A stretch of 64,000 nt of DNA from Staphylococcus nepalensis (GCF_014635045.1 NZ_BMCF01000004.1:184439-248438), one strand, 5' to 3'; positions 7,254-14,236 are shown, counted from the first letter of the stretch. Numbers and translations are program-made. The notes: generated by a model not told the origin, from the letters alone.

Positions 7254-8105
7254 ATGGATCCAATTTTTGGCAAAGGTTTAGATAAAGTTATTGAAGGTGC
7301 GTCTGAAGGCCCTATAAAAACTTTAAATTTAACTTGGGATTTAATCTTTGGTTCTTATCACACTTGGATAAACAAAATTCAGCATAAAAGAGAAATTGAT
7401 TTAAATGAATTCAAAAAAAATATAGAATCCAATCTTAAAGATATTCCTGATGAAAATTTAAAAGAACCAAATATTTCTTTACTCGGGCCAGCTATTGAAG
7501 CATCAAAATTCTACATAGATGAGAAAGTAATAAGAAATTTATTTTCTAACTTAATTTCTTCTTCAATGGATAATCGTAAAAATGAAGATATCCACCATTC
7601 TTTTGTAGAGATCATTAAACAAATGTCTGGTGATGATGCAATACTATTTGAACATCTCAGTAAAAAAGTAGTTATTCCAGCTGTTACTTACAAAGCAGTT
7701 AGAAATTCTAAAGGTGATAGCATAACTTTGTCCGATGTAGTTATTAAAGACTCTCCACTAAGTTATCGAGATACTGAAATGTCATTAGTTAATCTAAAAC
7801 GAGTTGGTTTAATAAATATAAATATAGGAATCAATAGTTTTACTAACGAAAAACTATATGAAGCTTTCAATGAACCAGTTATGATAAATGCTTTTATTGA
7901 GAGGTTCTATAACAAAGAGCAAGAAAGGTATTCACAGTTGTTTAAACAAATTGGAACTTTTGGTTTTTCTGTTTTAGCCAAAGATAACAATCTCTCTATT
8001 GATCAAATTTATAATTTATGTAAACCATCTAGCATTGAATTTAGTAAAGGTACAATCCATATCACAACATTTGGACAAGCTTTCGTTAATTGTTGTATAA
8101 ATTGA
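7254..8105 (+). CDS. Abortive-infection Abi-alpha (DUF4393-like) protein
   Basis: 283 residues. Features of the Abi-alpha/DUF4393 family are visible: an N-terminal helical region, the segment SLLGPAIEASKFYIDEKVIRN near residue 78, and FVEIIKQMSGDDAILFEHL near residue 118, followed by a C-terminal mixed domain. Family members are linked to abortive infection, where an infected cell shuts down before phage release. The gene is on the opposite strand to the phage early genes and has its own promoter and terminator. It is therefore probably lysogenic cargo (a moron) protecting the host from other phages. The anti-phage role is inferred. Confidence 0.72.
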   Translation: MDPIFGKGLDKVIEGASEGPIKTLNLTWDLIFGSYHTWINKIQHKREIDLNEFKKNIESNLKDIPDENLKEPNISLLGPAIEASKFYIDEKVIRNLFSNLISSSMDNRKNEDIHHSFVEIIKQMSGDDAILFEHLSKKVVIPAVTYKAVRNSKGDSITLSDVVIKDSPLSYRDTEMSLVNLKRVGLININIGINSFTNEKLYEAFNEPVMINAFIERFYNKEQERYSQLFKQIGTFGFSVLAKDNNLSIDQIYNLCKPSSIEFSKGTIHITTFGQAFVNCCIN

Positions 8106-8205
8106 ATGGTTTACCTATAGCTCTTTTATATTCGATAACACTCTTAATCTCTTCCGCCAAGATGACGATTAGGAGTGTTATTTTAAATACTTGTTTTAAG
8201 TTCAT
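8086..8205 (-). CDS. Possible 39-aa membrane peptide
   Basis: An ATG with a near-perfect AAAGGAGG site opens a 39-codon frame (MNLKQVFKITLLIVILAEE...) with one hydrophobic stretch and a basic C-terminus. It runs antisense to the last 20 nt of the Abi-alpha gene and across its terminator hairpin. The strong ribosome site argues for translation from the leftward early transcript. Overlap with the hairpin leaves doubt. Confidence 0.45.
   Translation of the reverse strand: MNLKQVFKITLLIVILAEEIKSVIEYKRAIGKPFNLYNN
8135..8184 (+). terminator. Terminator after the Abi-alpha gene
   Basis: Arms 8135-8149 (ATAACACTCTTAATC) and 8167-8181 pair over 15 positions with one G-T pair, separated by a 17-nt loop and followed by TTTT. 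It lies 30 nt after the Abi-alpha stop codon. Together with the extended -10 promoter it makes the gene a self-contained transcription unit. Confidence 0.65.
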
Positions 8206-8221
8206 TCCATTTCCTCCTTTC

Positions 8222-8230
8222 TGCTATAAT
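8222..8230 (+). promoter_or_regulatory. Extended -10 promoter of the 66-aa gene
   Basis: The element TGCTATAAT (TG-n-TATAAT) lies 20 nt upstream of the ATG at 8251, with the GAGG ribosome site between. It has the same design as the Abi-alpha promoter, which suggests both cargo genes are expressed during lysogeny. Confidence 0.5.
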
Positions 8231-8250
8231 CCTAAATAGAGGTGATAATT

Positions 8251-8451
8251 ATGGACGTCGATTATATTTGTCAATTTTTAGAAAATAATGACGATATGTT
8301 TTTAAAACTTCATTTGATTAATGGTGATCAAATAATAGTAGAAGCTTTATCCGATACACCTTCCGTTTCAGGTAGTCTATATGTTGAGAAACCTGAAAAA
8401 GTTACAGTTAACTTAGATAAATTAGTTTGGGTCGAGTCCTTGAAAAAGTAA
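8251..8451 (+). CDS. Small plus-strand phage protein, 66 aa
   Basis: The ATG at 8251 has GAGG 8 nt upstream and is preferred over a GTG three codons earlier. The protein (MDVDYICQFLENNDDMFLKL, then INGDQIIVEALSD) looks like a small beta-barrel with an Sm-like strand pattern and an acidic N-terminus. No family is certain. It follows the Abi-alpha unit in the same orientation and has its own promoter, so it could be a second cargo gene or a partner. It converges on the next gene with a 1-nt gap and no obvious terminator. Confidence 0.6.
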   Translation: MDVDYICQFLENNDDMFLKLHLINGDQIIVEALSDTPSVSGSLYVEKPEKVTVNLDKLVWVESLKK

Positions 8452-8452
8452 T

Positions 8453-8692
8453 TTAATGTTCAAGATCTGAAGTAGTATCAAATGGAAGGCCTTCTTCAAT
8501 TAATCCACTTATTGTCGATTCAGCTTTTTCTAATTCACGAATCGCTTTGCTAATTTTTAATTGTTTTATTTCAAGGTCTTTCTCATTGATAATTAAACGA
8601 TGTACTACTTTGTTTCTTGTTTTATTAAGCACCTTTTTAGTAACTATTGCCGTAGTTGCTATTAAGAGTGCTTTTGTAATTGATTCGTTCAT
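8453..8692 (-). CDS. Phage early hypothetical protein, 79 aa
   Basis: The N-terminus has a short hydrophobic stretch (ITKALLIATTAIVTKKVLNK) followed by a charged coiled-coil-like helix (ISKAIRELEKAESTISGLIEE). A purine-rich GGAAAGGGA site precedes the ATG. It lies downstream of the antirepressor in the leftward operon. It may be membrane-associated. Unrecognised. Confidence 0.55.
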   Translation of the reverse strand: MNESITKALLIATTAIVTKKVLNKTRNKVVHRLIINEKDLEIKQLKISKAIRELEKAESTISGLIEEGLPFDTTSDLEH

Positions 8693-8703
8693 TCCCTTTC
8701 CTC

Positions 8704-9444
8704 CTACTCTGATAAAAATTTATTGATAAAGTATTGCTGACCTTTGCCAGTAATTTTTGTTATTCTTGTAATTTGGCTCGAACCGTCTGGATTGTTAATC
8801 GTGCGTTTCTTAATATCCATGATTTCTAAATCTGCGCTGCGTTGTGTAGGTAAATTGTAGTTCTCCCCTTTTTGTTTGATGAGATAGCCATTCTCTCTCA
8901 TCCACTCGAACAATCTGTTTTGACCTATGTCTATTCCATTTTGTTTAAGTAGTTTTGCTAACTCTCCTACTAAAATTGAACTTTGACTACCAACTACAGA
9001 ATCTGCGAACAATACTTTAGGTTTATTTTCTTCTACTTGCGCTTCTAACTTTTCCACTTTATTAGTTTGAATTTGTAATGCTCGCTCAACTATCATTTCT
9101 GGACTGTTCCAAGCATCTTCAATTCTTATGAAGTGTTGTCTAACTGCTCTTCCAATTTCGTTACGTTGAATCATTGCAATTTCTTTAGCAGTGTCTATTG
9201 TTAACGCATGATCTATATAAGTAGTAACGTTACCTTGAGCTGTTACTCTTTTTTGAGTAATAGCTACAAAATCAACATTTTCTTGATATCCATAACCTTG
9301 CATCCTTTCAAACCAATCGTTATATCTTGTTTTAATTTCTAGTGCTTCATGTAATTCACGGCCACTAATTGCAATTTCACCATTTTCTTTTTCTTGAATA
9401 TTGAACATCTGTGATATGTTAGGTTTGTTTTGTAAATCCTGCAT
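8704..9444 (-). CDS. ant: Phage antirepressor (AntA/AntB N-terminus, KilA-C-type C-terminus)
   Basis: 246 residues. The N-terminal domain (ISGRELHEALEIKTRYNDWFERM, then ITQKRVTAQGNVTTYIDHALTI) is the AntA/AntB type, followed by IAMIQRNEIGRAVRQHFIRIE. A coiled linker joins a C-terminal ANT/KilA-C domain (ILVGELAKLLKQNGIDIGQNRLFEWMR). Such proteins antagonise the CI repressor and promote lytic growth. The ribosome site AAAGGAGG is strong. A CI/Cro-type operator lies just upstream, inside the end of the cro-like gene. Confidence 0.9.
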   Translation of the reverse strand: MQDLQNKPNISQMFNIQEKENGEIAISGRELHEALEIKTRYNDWFERMQGYGYQENVDFVAITQKRVTAQGNVTTYIDHALTIDTAKEIAMIQRNEIGRAVRQHFIRIEDAWNSPEMIVERALQIQTNKVEKLEAQVEENKPKVLFADSVVGSQSSILVGELAKLLKQNGIDIGQNRLFEWMRENGYLIKQKGENYNLPTQRSADLEIMDIKKRTINNPDGSSQITRITKITGKGQQYFINKFLSE

Positions 9445-9464
9445 TTAATTTCCTCCTTTAATTA

Positions 9465-9481
9465 GTTCAATTATATTGAAC
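9465..9481. promoter_or_regulatory. Operator palindrome upstream of the antirepressor
   Basis: GTTCAAT-TAT-ATTGAAC is a perfect 17-bp palindrome that overlaps the last codons of the cro-like gene. It has the same GTTCAA/TTGAAC arms as the sites in the cI-cro intergenic region, so the same repressor probably binds it. It is placed to control readthrough into the antirepressor gene. Confidence 0.65.
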
Positions 9482-9691
9482 TTTACGATTAAAAAAATAT
9501 ACTGGTAAATCTTTTATTGGTATAGATAACAGTTTGCATGTTTTTTCCATTTCCAATTGTTTCCATCCCACTTTGTTATTTAATTTTAATGATAGACTTC
9601 TTTCAGATATACCTAAGTCATACGCAAAAGCGTATCTATTGCCATACTTTTCAACAATCTTCCCATTTAATAATGAGTAGTCAAAACACAT
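9467..9691 (-). CDS. cro: Cro-like regulator (DUF739 family)
   Basis: 74 residues beginning MCFDYSLLNGKIVEKYGNRY, with AYDLGISERSLSLKLNNKVGW as the helix-turn-helix and a C-terminal VYFFNRKVQ. This layout matches DUF739 proteins in the Cro position of staphylococcal phages. It is divergent from cI, with shared operators between them. It is the first gene of the leftward lytic operon and has a GAGGTG ribosome site. Confidence 0.82.
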   Translation of the reverse strand: MCFDYSLLNGKIVEKYGNRYAFAYDLGISERSLSLKLNNKVGWKQLEMEKTCKLLSIPIKDLPVYFFNRKVQYN

Positions 9692-9710
9692 GGTTTCACC
9701 TCTTTTCTAA

Positions 9711-9727
9711 GTTCAATAATTTTGAAC
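9711..9727. promoter_or_regulatory. Operator palindrome near the cro-like start
   Basis: GTTCAA-TAATT-TTGAAC has perfect 6-bp arms around a 5-bp centre and lies about 20 bp upstream of the cro-like ATG. It matches the site at 9465-9481. Binding here would repress leftward early transcription. Confidence 0.65.
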
Positions 9728-9770
9728 TACAAATAACTTAACACACTAAATAAAGACTTTCAACATAAAA

Positions 9771-9787
9771 CTTCAAAAATATTGAAT
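9771..9787. promoter_or_regulatory. Degenerate operator half-sites
   Basis: CTTCAAAAATATTGAAT keeps the TTCAA/TTGAA arms of the other operators with changes at both outer bases. It lies midway in the switch region, where a weaker middle operator would be expected. Confidence 0.4.
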
Positions 9788-9794
9788 TTTTCCC

Positions 9795-9823
9795 TTGAAC
9801 TTTTGTTCAATTGAACTTATACT
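9795..9823 (+). promoter_or_regulatory. cI promoter with overlapping operators
   Basis: A -35 box TTGAAC (9795-9800) and a -10 box TATACT (9818-9823) are separated by 17 bp and point to cI. The -35 region is built from operator arms: TTGAAC-TTTT-GTTCAA (9795-9810) and GTTCAATTGAAC (9805-9816). This arrangement suggests that the repressor regulates its own gene. Confidence 0.65.
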
Positions 9824-9854
9824 ATAACTATACTAATGAAGGAGATTGATAACA

Positions 9855-10538
9855 ATGACTTCTAATTTTAGCAATCGCTTAAAACAAGCGTTAAAAGAAA
9901 ATAAAATGAAACAAGTAGACGTTATAGAAAAATCTAAAATGTATAAAGAAGAATTAGGTGTTCAAATATCAAAAACAGATATAAGTCAATATGTAAATGG
10001 GAAAGTTAACCCAGGGCAAAACAAATTATATATATTAGCTAAAATCTTGAATGTTAGTGAAGCTTGGTTACTCGGATATAATGTTGAAAAAGAAAGAATT
10101 GACGATGGAACTAGAAATAAGATGAATAAACAACTAGAAACTCTGCCAGTGAAACAGATACCAGTTGTTTCTAAAATATCTGCTGGACTACCTATTTATT
10201 CTGAAGAAAATTTAATAGATTATACATACATTGCAACGAAAGATTTAAACGAAGAAAAAGAACTGTTCGGTTTAAAAGTTTCTGGCGATAGTATGAATAA
10301 GATATTTCAAGATGGAGAAGTAGTAGTTATAGAAAAAGATTCTGTTATTGAGAATGGGCAAATAGGTGTAGTTATGGTCAATGGCTATAATGGCACATTA
10401 AAACGTATTAGGTATAATGGCGACCAACTTATGCTACTTCCTGAATCAACTAACCCAGAACACCTACCTCAAGTATATTCAGATGAAAGTGAAATTAAAT
10501 TTATCGGTAAGGTAGTTGCAAGTGTTAAAAAGTTTTAA
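9855..10538 (+). CDS. cI: CI-like repressor with S24 (LexA-type) peptidase domain
   Basis: 227 residues from the ATG with AGGAG 10 nt upstream. The N-terminal XRE helix-turn-helix (FSNRLKQALKENKMKQVDVI ... TDISQYVNGKVNPGQ) is followed by a C-terminal S24 fold. The self-cleavage site is probably the Ala-Gly in KISAGLPIY; the catalytic Ser is in SGDSMNK and the Lys in GTLKRIRYNG. It keeps the prophage silent and is inactivated by RecA after DNA damage, by family analogy. It is divergent from cro. Confidence 0.93.
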   Translation: MTSNFSNRLKQALKENKMKQVDVIEKSKMYKEELGVQISKTDISQYVNGKVNPGQNKLYILAKILNVSEAWLLGYNVEKERIDDGTRNKMNKQLETLPVKQIPVVSKISAGLPIYSEENLIDYTYIATKDLNEEKELFGLKVSGDSMNKIFQDGEVVVIEKDSVIENGQIGVVMVNGYNGTLKRIRYNGDQLMLLPESTNPEHLPQVYSDESEIKFIGKVVASVKKF

Positions 10539-10552
10539 TGGAGGTTATTTAA

Positions 10553-10741
10553 ATGATTATAAATAATGAAGAGTTCGGGTACGTTCATATAAATACAACA
10601 AAACCGGAAGCTGAAATGACAGAAGCTGAAATCGAAGAAATATATGAGTATTTAAGAAAACATAAAAAAGAAAGACATAAATTACTTGAACAACACCGTA
10701 AAGTAATGGAATCTAAAATTACTGATAGGACCAAAACGTAA
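10553..10741 (+). CDS. Small charged phage protein, 62 aa
   Basis: TGGAGG precedes the ATG and the gene follows cI by 14 nt, so it is probably co-transcribed. The N-terminus is acidic and the C-terminal half is a strongly basic helix (EYLRKHKKERHKLLEQHRKV). No family recognised. It may be expressed in the lysogen along with cI. Confidence 0.6.
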   Translation: MIINNEEFGYVHINTTKPEAEMTEAEIEEIYEYLRKHKKERHKLLEQHRKVMESKITDRTKT

Positions 10742-10758
10742 TTTAAGGAGAGTATACA

Positions 10759-11415
10759 ATGAAGGAACCAAACAATAATAATCATAACGGAAAATTCGTT
10801 GAAGTTTGGAATACAATAATAAATTGGATTAAAGGAAACAAAGTTAAAACAGCAATTATCATATTTGTATTGATACTAGGTTTTAGTTCTGTTCCAGGTG
10901 AAAAAGATAAATCGGAATCAAAAGATACAAAAAAAGAAACAAAAATTAAAAAAGAATCGGAAACTAAAAGAGAAGTAACAAAACAAGGAGAAGAAAACAG
11001 TGGGAAGGACCAGCAATCACATAACAAAAATAATGAGGAAACAAATAGTGATATTCAAGAAAATATAAAACCTAAAAATAATACTGTATATGGTAAGTTA
11101 ACAGATACTAAAGCAAAAGAAGTTGCTGGTATGTATTATAACCAGGAAGATGACTTAAATTATATAGTAGGAGATAATAAAGAAATTCTACAAATAGAAA
11201 AATCATTTGAAGATTTACCTTTAGATGAAAATATAGATCAATCTTTAATTAAGAAACATACATTAGATTATATGGAAGATGACGCATCTATCAAAGATAC
11301 AATAAGCGACTCTGAATTTGAGTATTATTCGCCAAGTACTGATAAAACATATAATGTAGTGTACGAAAAAAACGATAAAAGTAAAATAATAAATATAATT
11401 ATTTCAAGTTTTTAA
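10759..11415 (+). CDS. Membrane-anchored extracytoplasmic protein (prophage cargo)
   Basis: 218 residues. A cytoplasmic N-terminus is followed by one transmembrane helix near residues 31-46 (TAIIIFVLILGFSSV), then a Lys/Glu/Ser-rich spacer to about residue 105 and a folded C-terminal domain (VYGKLTDTKAKEVAGMYYNQ). There is no lipobox cysteine. A strong AAGGAG site is present. The gene lies between cI and the integrase, where phages often carry superinfection-exclusion or other lysogenic-conversion genes. That role is only inferred from position and topology. Confidence 0.65.
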   Translation: MKEPNNNNHNGKFVEVWNTIINWIKGNKVKTAIIIFVLILGFSSVPGEKDKSESKDTKKETKIKKESETKREVTKQGEENSGKDQQSHNKNNEETNSDIQENIKPKNNTVYGKLTDTKAKEVAGMYYNQEDDLNYIVGDNKEILQIEKSFEDLPLDENIDQSLIKKHTLDYMEDDASIKDTISDSEFEYYSPSTDKTYNVVYEKNDKSKIINIIISSF

Positions 11416-11523
11416 ATCTATTTAGATAAACACGTGACTTAGTGATAATAATCAGTATTGTCACATTACAAATAACTTAAGAGCAGTCACTTCTGCCCTA
11501 TATACAAGTAAGGAGAATATATA

Positions 11524-11613
11524 ATGAAAAAACTTATTATATTAAGTCTATTATCCTTTTCAATATACTATTTTATTTTCAAATATATGTGGATTAAAGA
11601 CTTAAATATATAA
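11524..11613 (+). CDS. 29-aa hydrophobic peptide
   Basis: AAGGAG lies 7 nt before the ATG. The peptide (MKKLIILSLLSFSIYYFIF, then a short KYMWIKDLNI tail) is one membrane helix with a basic N-terminus. A GC-rich hairpin terminator follows the stop after 7 nt. Size and layout resemble type I toxin or small lysogeny peptides, but no homologue is recognised. It is too short for standard annotation. Confidence 0.5.
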   Translation: MKKLIILSLLSFSIYYFIFKYMWIKDLNI

Positions 11614-11620
11614 TAAAAAA

Positions 11621-11636
11621 GCACCCCGTGGGGTGC
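11621..11636. terminator. Terminator after the 29-aa peptide gene
   Basis: GCACCCC-GT-GGGGTGC forms a compact GC stem flanked by AAAAAA on the left and ATATCTTTTT on the right. It should stop rightward transcripts and could also act on leftward ones. A second perfect hairpin, AGCATTAT/ATAATGCT, lies about 20 nt further right. Confidence 0.65.
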
Positions 11637-11719
11637 ATATCTTTTTAAGGGAGCATTATATAAAAATAATGCTACTAACAATATTAACATATCAGTTATG
11701 TGTTTTGAATAATAAAAAA

Positions 11720-11739
11720 GACACCTCCGAAGAGATGTC
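11720..11739 (-). terminator. Leftward terminator with UUCG-type loop
   Basis: Read on the minus strand, GACATCTC-TTCG-GAGGTGTC is followed directly by TTTTTT (11719-11714). No leftward gene is visible upstream on this strand before 12325, so it implies either a short leftward RNA or termination of the transcript from the 202-residue membrane gene. Confidence 0.6.
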
Positions 11740-11802
11740 ACATTAGGAAATTATTAAAATTTATCCGCAAATTATTTATACCACATTATTTGTAGGATAA
11801 AC

Positions 11803-11818
11803 TTAGTTAATTAACTAA
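11803..11818. promoter_or_regulatory. Perfect 16-bp palindrome upstream of the 62-aa membrane gene
   Basis: TTAGTTAATTAACTAA is an exact palindrome 36 bp upstream of the next ATG. Immediately left lies a longer inverted repeat with TTTATCC (11760-11766) and GGATAAA (11795-11801) as outer arms. On the minus strand this repeat contains an extended -10-like TGGTATAAA. The arrangement looks like an operator region for an unknown regulator. Confidence 0.45.
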
Positions 11819-11854
11819 ACTTTTATGAAATTCTCTTTTTAAAGGATGTTAAAA

Positions 11855-12043
11855 ATGGCTGTTTACATTATTATATTTACCATTATTTTTCTAATAGCAT
11901 TTATAGGGTTTGTAATTAACCTTTTTAAGTATTTTAAAGCTACAAAGCCAATATATAAACGTGCTTACATGATATGGATTATTAGTAATATACTCCTTCT
12001 AATAGTATTCGGTATTTTTATTTTACAATTTTTGAATAATTAA
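11855..12043 (+). CDS. Small two-span membrane protein, 62 aa
   Basis: The ATG at 11855 has AAAGGA 8 nt upstream; the ATG three codons earlier overlaps this site. Two hydrophobic helices (AVYIIIFTIIFLIAFIGFVI and IWIISNILLLIVFGIFIL) flank a basic loop (FKYFKATKPIYKRAY). Holin-like or exclusion functions are possible. The cargo position between cI and int and the palindromic upstream region suggest a regulated lysogenic gene. Unrecognised. Confidence 0.5.
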   Translation: MAVYIIIFTIIFLIAFIGFVINLFKYFKATKPIYKRAYMIWIISNILLLIVFGIFILQFLNN

Positions 12044-12131
12044 AGAATATTACTGACTAATTTTGTATTCTCTAATATATTTTTACAAAAATACGCCTAA
12101 CTAAGTTAGACGTTGAAAGGGGGTGATATGA

Positions 12132-12323
12132 ATGTGTGATGAGAATAGAAATCAATATAATCCTAAAGACCCAAATCACCGTAGTGGAAGACCTGATGGT
12201 GAGAAAAGAAGTAATGAACCAGCAAGGAAAAGTTATAGAAATCATACTCACAACCACGAGACATTAAGTGAATCAAAATTGGAAGAAAAGTTTGGAAAAG
12301 ATTTCAGAAAAGACAGAAAATAA
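12132..12323 (+). CDS. Highly charged small protein, 63 aa
   Basis: A strong AAAGGGGGTGAT site precedes the ATG. The protein is rich in Asn, Arg, Lys, His and Glu (NPKDPNHRSGRPDGEKRSNE) and has almost no hydrophobic residues, so it is probably disordered. The leader contains a small hairpin, CTAAC-TA-AGTTAG. It ends one base before the convergent membrane gene. Function unknown. Confidence 0.5.
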   Translation: MCDENRNQYNPKDPNHRSGRPDGEKRSNEPARKSYRNHTHNHETLSESKLEEKFGKDFRKDRK

Positions 12324-12324
12324 A

Positions 12325-12933
12325 TTAGTCTTTAAATCCATATATTTTATAATAACTTGTCATATTAGTCTTATGATACACATAATATGAATCAGCTTCT
12401 GACAATTTTTGATTTGTGAATTTTCCTGTTGTAGAAATTATAAAACTCACATCTAAATTATTATCAATTTCATGTTTAAATATTAAGCCGTACATAGAGG
12501 GTTCCTCAATATATTTGTCATGATAACATTCAATATAATAACTCATTTGACTATTAGAAAGAATAGAATCAATTGCATGTTCATGTATAAGTTCATTCTT
12601 TTGAGAGTCAATTCTAGTTTTATTCATTTGTGTTCTAAATATGTTTAATAAAAACACATAAACATATTTATTAAGAACGAATATTATTAACATTGAAGAT
12701 ATCAATAAGGCTATGGATATGCTTAGTAAATCACTTTTAATAATTATGTCTATTAGATGATTAACTAATATAAAAATACCTATGCTTATTAAAGAAAACA
12801 TTGTTGAGAACATCTTTTTAATCTCCGGTTTTTCTGTATCAAAGATAGATAAGTAATCTAAATAAATATATGTGAACAGTCCTGCAACACCTGAACTACA
12901 AAGTAATAGAATTAGTTCCAACTTCTCACCCAC
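12325..12933 (-). CDS. Membrane protein with cytosolic C-terminal domain (prophage cargo)
   Basis: 202 residues with three likely transmembrane helices (about residues 6-27, 40-64 and 71-96) and a soluble C-terminal half (NELIHEHAIDSILSNSQMSYY). The GTG start at 12933 lacks a good ribosome site; a TTG four codons in (EKLEL) has GGGTGAG nearby and may be the true start. It is the only leftward gene between cI and int, divergent from the integrase. No family is recognised. It could take part in defence or exclusion, but that is speculation from position. Confidence 0.55.
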   Translation of the reverse strand: MGEKLELILLLCSSGVAGLFTYIYLDYLSIFDTEKPEIKKMFSTMFSLISIGIFILVNHLIDIIIKSDLLSISIALLISSMLIIFVLNKYVYVFLLNIFRTQMNKTRIDSQKNELIHEHAIDSILSNSQMSYYIECYHDKYIEEPSMYGLIFKHEIDNNLDVSFIISTTGKFTNQKLSEADSYYVYHKTNMTSYYKIYGFKD

Positions 12934-13030
12934 TTTTTATTTAATTATAACATATACCTATAGATTAATCACTTTTCCATAGTTTTTTTCTATGGGTATA
13001 TATTTTTATCTTTTTTAGGAGGAATACCCA

Positions 13031-14236
13031 ATGTGGAACGAAAAATTCAAAGATAAAACAGGCAAAACTAAATATCGTTACTATGAGAAGTATAAAGACC
13101 CATATACAGATAAATGGCGTAGAGTTAGTGTTGTAATGAACAAAGATACTAAAGCTTCACAGAAAGAAGCTATGTTCCAATTAGACGCTAAAATAGACTC
13201 CAAGCTAGCTGATAATTACAATAATAAATTAGATAGGTTAACCATTCATGATTTATTAGATGAATGGTTTACATACCATAAAAAAACATCAGGTCTAAAA
13301 CTCACTACTTTAAATAATTTAGAAGTGAGAATTAGAAATATTAAAAAACATCTTGATAAGACTGTACTTTTAATAAAACTGGATTCAAAATTTGCTCAAA
13401 ATCTTATAAATGAACTTTTTGAAAACTTTTCAGAAAATCAGATAAGACGTCAATTAAATGATCTAAAAAGAGCTTTAAATTACGCAACAAAATATTACAG
13501 TTATACAAACAAACATATTTTAGACGATATTGATATACCTAAAAAAGCCAAAACGCTTGAAGATATAGAAAAAGAAGAACAAAAAATGTATAACTATTTA
13601 GAAATGGAACAAGTCATACAAATACGCGATTTCATATTAAACAAAAAACACTCAGATAAAAGATTGAATTTTTTTGTTGCTAGCATAATAGAATTGCAAG
13701 CATTAACAGGCATGAGAATTGGAGAACTTCAAGCATTACAAGAAAACGATGTAGATTTAAAAAATAGAATGGTTCATATTAATGGGACGATACATTGGCT
13801 TAAATATGAAAATGGGTATGGTTATAAAGATACCACGAAAACAAAAGGTTCTAAAAGACAAATTGCAATAAATCAACGTTCTATAAATATTTTAAAGAAA
13901 GTTATATTAGAAAACAAAAAACTATCGCAATGGAATGATAGTTATATAAATCGAGGATTCCTATTTACAACAAGAACTGGCAACCCCATGTATACCCATA
14001 AAATTAATAAACAGTTAGCAGATGCTGCAGAATCATTAAAAATAGGCAAAAAAGTCACATCACATACTTTTAGACACACACATATTAGTTTATTAGTTGA
14101 AATGAATGTTTCGTTAAAAGCAATTATGAAAAGAGTTGGTCATACAGACGAAAAAACTACTATTCAAATATACACTCATGTAACAGAAAAAATGGACAAA
14201 CAGTTAACAGAGAAATTAGAAAATATCCCAAGTTAA
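13031..14236 (+). CDS. int: Phage tyrosine integrase
   Basis: 401 residues. The N-terminus (KYRYYEKYKDPYTDKWRRVS) is an arm-site-binding domain, followed by a SAM-like core-binding domain. The catalytic domain shows the Arg in TGMRIGELQAL (near 230), HTFRHTH (near 345), the GHTDEKTT segment and the nucleophile Tyr in IQIYTHV (near 380). It inserts and excises the prophage. A TTTAGGAGG ribosome site precedes the ATG. The gene lies 90 bp from the priA stop codon, so the attachment site is immediately downstream. Confidence 0.95.
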   Translation: MWNEKFKDKTGKTKYRYYEKYKDPYTDKWRRVSVVMNKDTKASQKEAMFQLDAKIDSKLADNYNNKLDRLTIHDLLDEWFTYHKKTSGLKLTTLNNLEVRIRNIKKHLDKTVLLIKLDSKFAQNLINELFENFSENQIRRQLNDLKRALNYATKYYSYTNKHILDDIDIPKKAKTLEDIEKEEQKMYNYLEMEQVIQIRDFILNKKHSDKRLNFFVASIIELQALTGMRIGELQALQENDVDLKNRMVHINGTIHWLKYENGYGYKDTTKTKGSKRQIAINQRSINILKKVILENKKLSQWNDSYINRGFLFTTRTGNPMYTHKINKQLADAAESLKIGKKVTSHTFRHTHISLLVEMNVSLKAIMKRVGHTDEKTTIQIYTHVTEKMDKQLTEKLENIPS

